Positions 12,883 to 13,592 of a stretch of DNA of 13,592 nucleotides are shown piece by piece. Position 1 is the first letter of the stretch. Each line of letters opens with the position of its first letter. The stretch spans positions 1 to 13,592 of the forward strand of contig PFTO01000168.1 in the NCBI GenBank assembly GCA_002789615.1, in the 5' to 3' direction. A model generated the notes under the pieces. It ran no database searches. It saw only the letters and a program-made list of their open reading frames with translations, and was not told where the DNA came from. This DNA is from Acidobacteria bacterium CG_4_9_14_3_um_filter_49_7. Lineage in GTDB: Bacteria > Acidobacteriota > Holophagae > Thermotomaculales > Thermotomaculaceae. Made by a program: the position numbers and the translations under genes.

Positions 12883-13592
12883 ATGGAATTTTTGAAAGGC
12901 TTTCAAATGCCAAAACGGGTTGTTCCCGTGAAAGAGGGCACATCGGATTTCTACGGGAAATTTGAAGCTCAGCCCTTTGAACGCGGGTTCGGAACCACAA
13001 TTGGCCATGCTCTGCGGCGTGCACTGCTTTCTTCTGTTGAAGGTGCAGCCATCACCGCGGTCAAAATTGCCGGCGTTCCTCATGAATTCATGACCATTCC
13101 CGGGGTGTCAGAAGATGTTACAGACATTCTTTTAAACCTGAAACAGATACCGATTCGGATGGCTGGTTATGAGCCCCGGACAATGCATCTCTCTGTCAAG
13201 GGGGAGAAGGTTGTGACATCCGGCGATATTATCACCGATGCAAATATTGAGATACTGGACAACGATATACTCATCGCTACACTGGACAAGAATGCAACAC
13301 TGGAAATGGAAATCCTGGTGAAGAAGAACCGGGGCTATGTGCCAGCGGAATTGAACCAGGACGAGGTCGGAGTAGAATACATCATCATGGACTCCTCTCA
13401 TTCTCCGGTACGGAAGGTTAATTATGAGATCCTCCCCGCCCGTGTGGGTATGCGAACCGACTACGACAAGCTCGTACTTGAAGTGTGGACCAATGGGGCG
13501 ATTTCTCCTGAGGATGCTCTCGCTTACACGGCAAAATTGATTAAGGACCAACTGACCTTGTTCATCAATTTTCATGAAGATGAAGTGGAATT
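12883..13592 (+). CDS. rpoA: RNA polymerase alpha subunit (N-terminal 236 residues, partial)
   Basis: RpoA dimerises and nucleates assembly of RNA polymerase; its C-terminal domain (outside the window) contacts promoter UP elements and activators. 236 codons plus two bases are present, so the gene runs off the right edge. ATG 12883 follows GAGGTGA (12873-12879). The N-terminal domain is clear: GKFEAQPFERGFGTTIGHALRRALLSS (core ERGFGTTIGHALRRALLSS), HEFMTIPGVSEDVTDILLNLK, then the insert domain with GYVPAE and PVRKVNYEILPARVGMRTDYDKL (VNYEILPARVG, TDYDKLVLEVWTNG), and the DALAYTAKLIKDQL helix. His rather than the usual Asn before ALRR is a small deviation. rplQ is expected next but is not visible. 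Confidence 0.97.
   Translation, partial: MEFLKGFQMPKRVVPVKEGTSDFYGKFEAQPFERGFGTTIGHALRRALLSSVEGAAITAVKIAGVPHEFMTIPGVSEDVTDILLNLKQIPIRMAGYEPRTMHLSVKGEKVVTSGDIITDANIEILDNDILIATLDKNATLEMEILVKKNRGYVPAELNQDEVGVEYIIMDSSHSPVRKVNYEILPARVGMRTDYDKLVLEVWTNGAISPEDALAYTAKLIKDQLTLFINFHEDEVE

Noticed and set aside
1..13592. Search for a novel accessory system (defence, toxin-antitoxin, mobile element, CRISPR)
   Set aside because: Every base is accounted for by conserved housekeeping genes in their universal order, with no leftover space, no direct repeats and no unknown frames.

Overview
The window is one uninterrupted, all-plus-strand run of translation and transcription genes from a bacterium: the 3' end of tuf, then the complete S10, spc and most of the alpha ribosomal protein operons fused end to end. 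It contains 30 genes (28 complete, tuf and rpoA cut by the window edges). No gap between genes exceeds 28 bases, and no tRNA, rRNA, mobile element, CRISPR array or convincing terminator is visible. Base composition is near 50% G+C. Almost every start has a good Shine-Dalgarno (SD) sequence 5-8 bases upstream.

Layout: tuf (end) - rpsJ rplC rplD rplW rplB rpsS rplV rpsC rplP rpmC rpsQ (S10 block, 102-5044) - rplN rplX rplE rpsN rpsH rplF rplR rpsE rpmD rplO secY (spc block, 5063-10430) - adk infA rpmJ (bridge, 10427-11426) - rpsM rpsK rpsD rpoA (alpha block, 11439 to the right edge). Several junctions are translationally coupled: 4-base overlaps at rplD/rplW, rpsE/rpmD, rplO/secY and secY/adk, 8 bases at rpmC/rpsQ and 14 bases at adk/infA. 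The map gene (methionine aminopeptidase), which many phyla carry between adk and infA, is absent.

The organism is a bacterium: it has bacterial SecY, IF-1, L36, L3 and RpoA. S14 is the short four-cysteine type, and S4, L36, L24 and adenylate kinase also keep zinc-type cysteines. This is unlike Enterobacteria and fits Gram-positives, Thermotogae, FCB/PVC-like groups or deltaproteobacterial relatives. The phylum cannot be fixed by eye; an FCB/PVC-type or uncultivated lineage is only a guess.

The genes work together. Ribosomal proteins of both subunits, IF-1 and EF-Tu build and drive the ribosome. SecY is the membrane channel that receives nascent secreted proteins. Adk balances adenine nucleotides. 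RpoA nucleates RNA polymerase assembly. The region is highly conserved housekeeping DNA and I see no new biological system in it. The points most worth a second look are a small perfect inverted repeat enclosing the rplE SD and start (where S8 acts in E. coli), the loss or absence of map, the five zinc-knuckle proteins, and the cluster of GTG/TTG starts.
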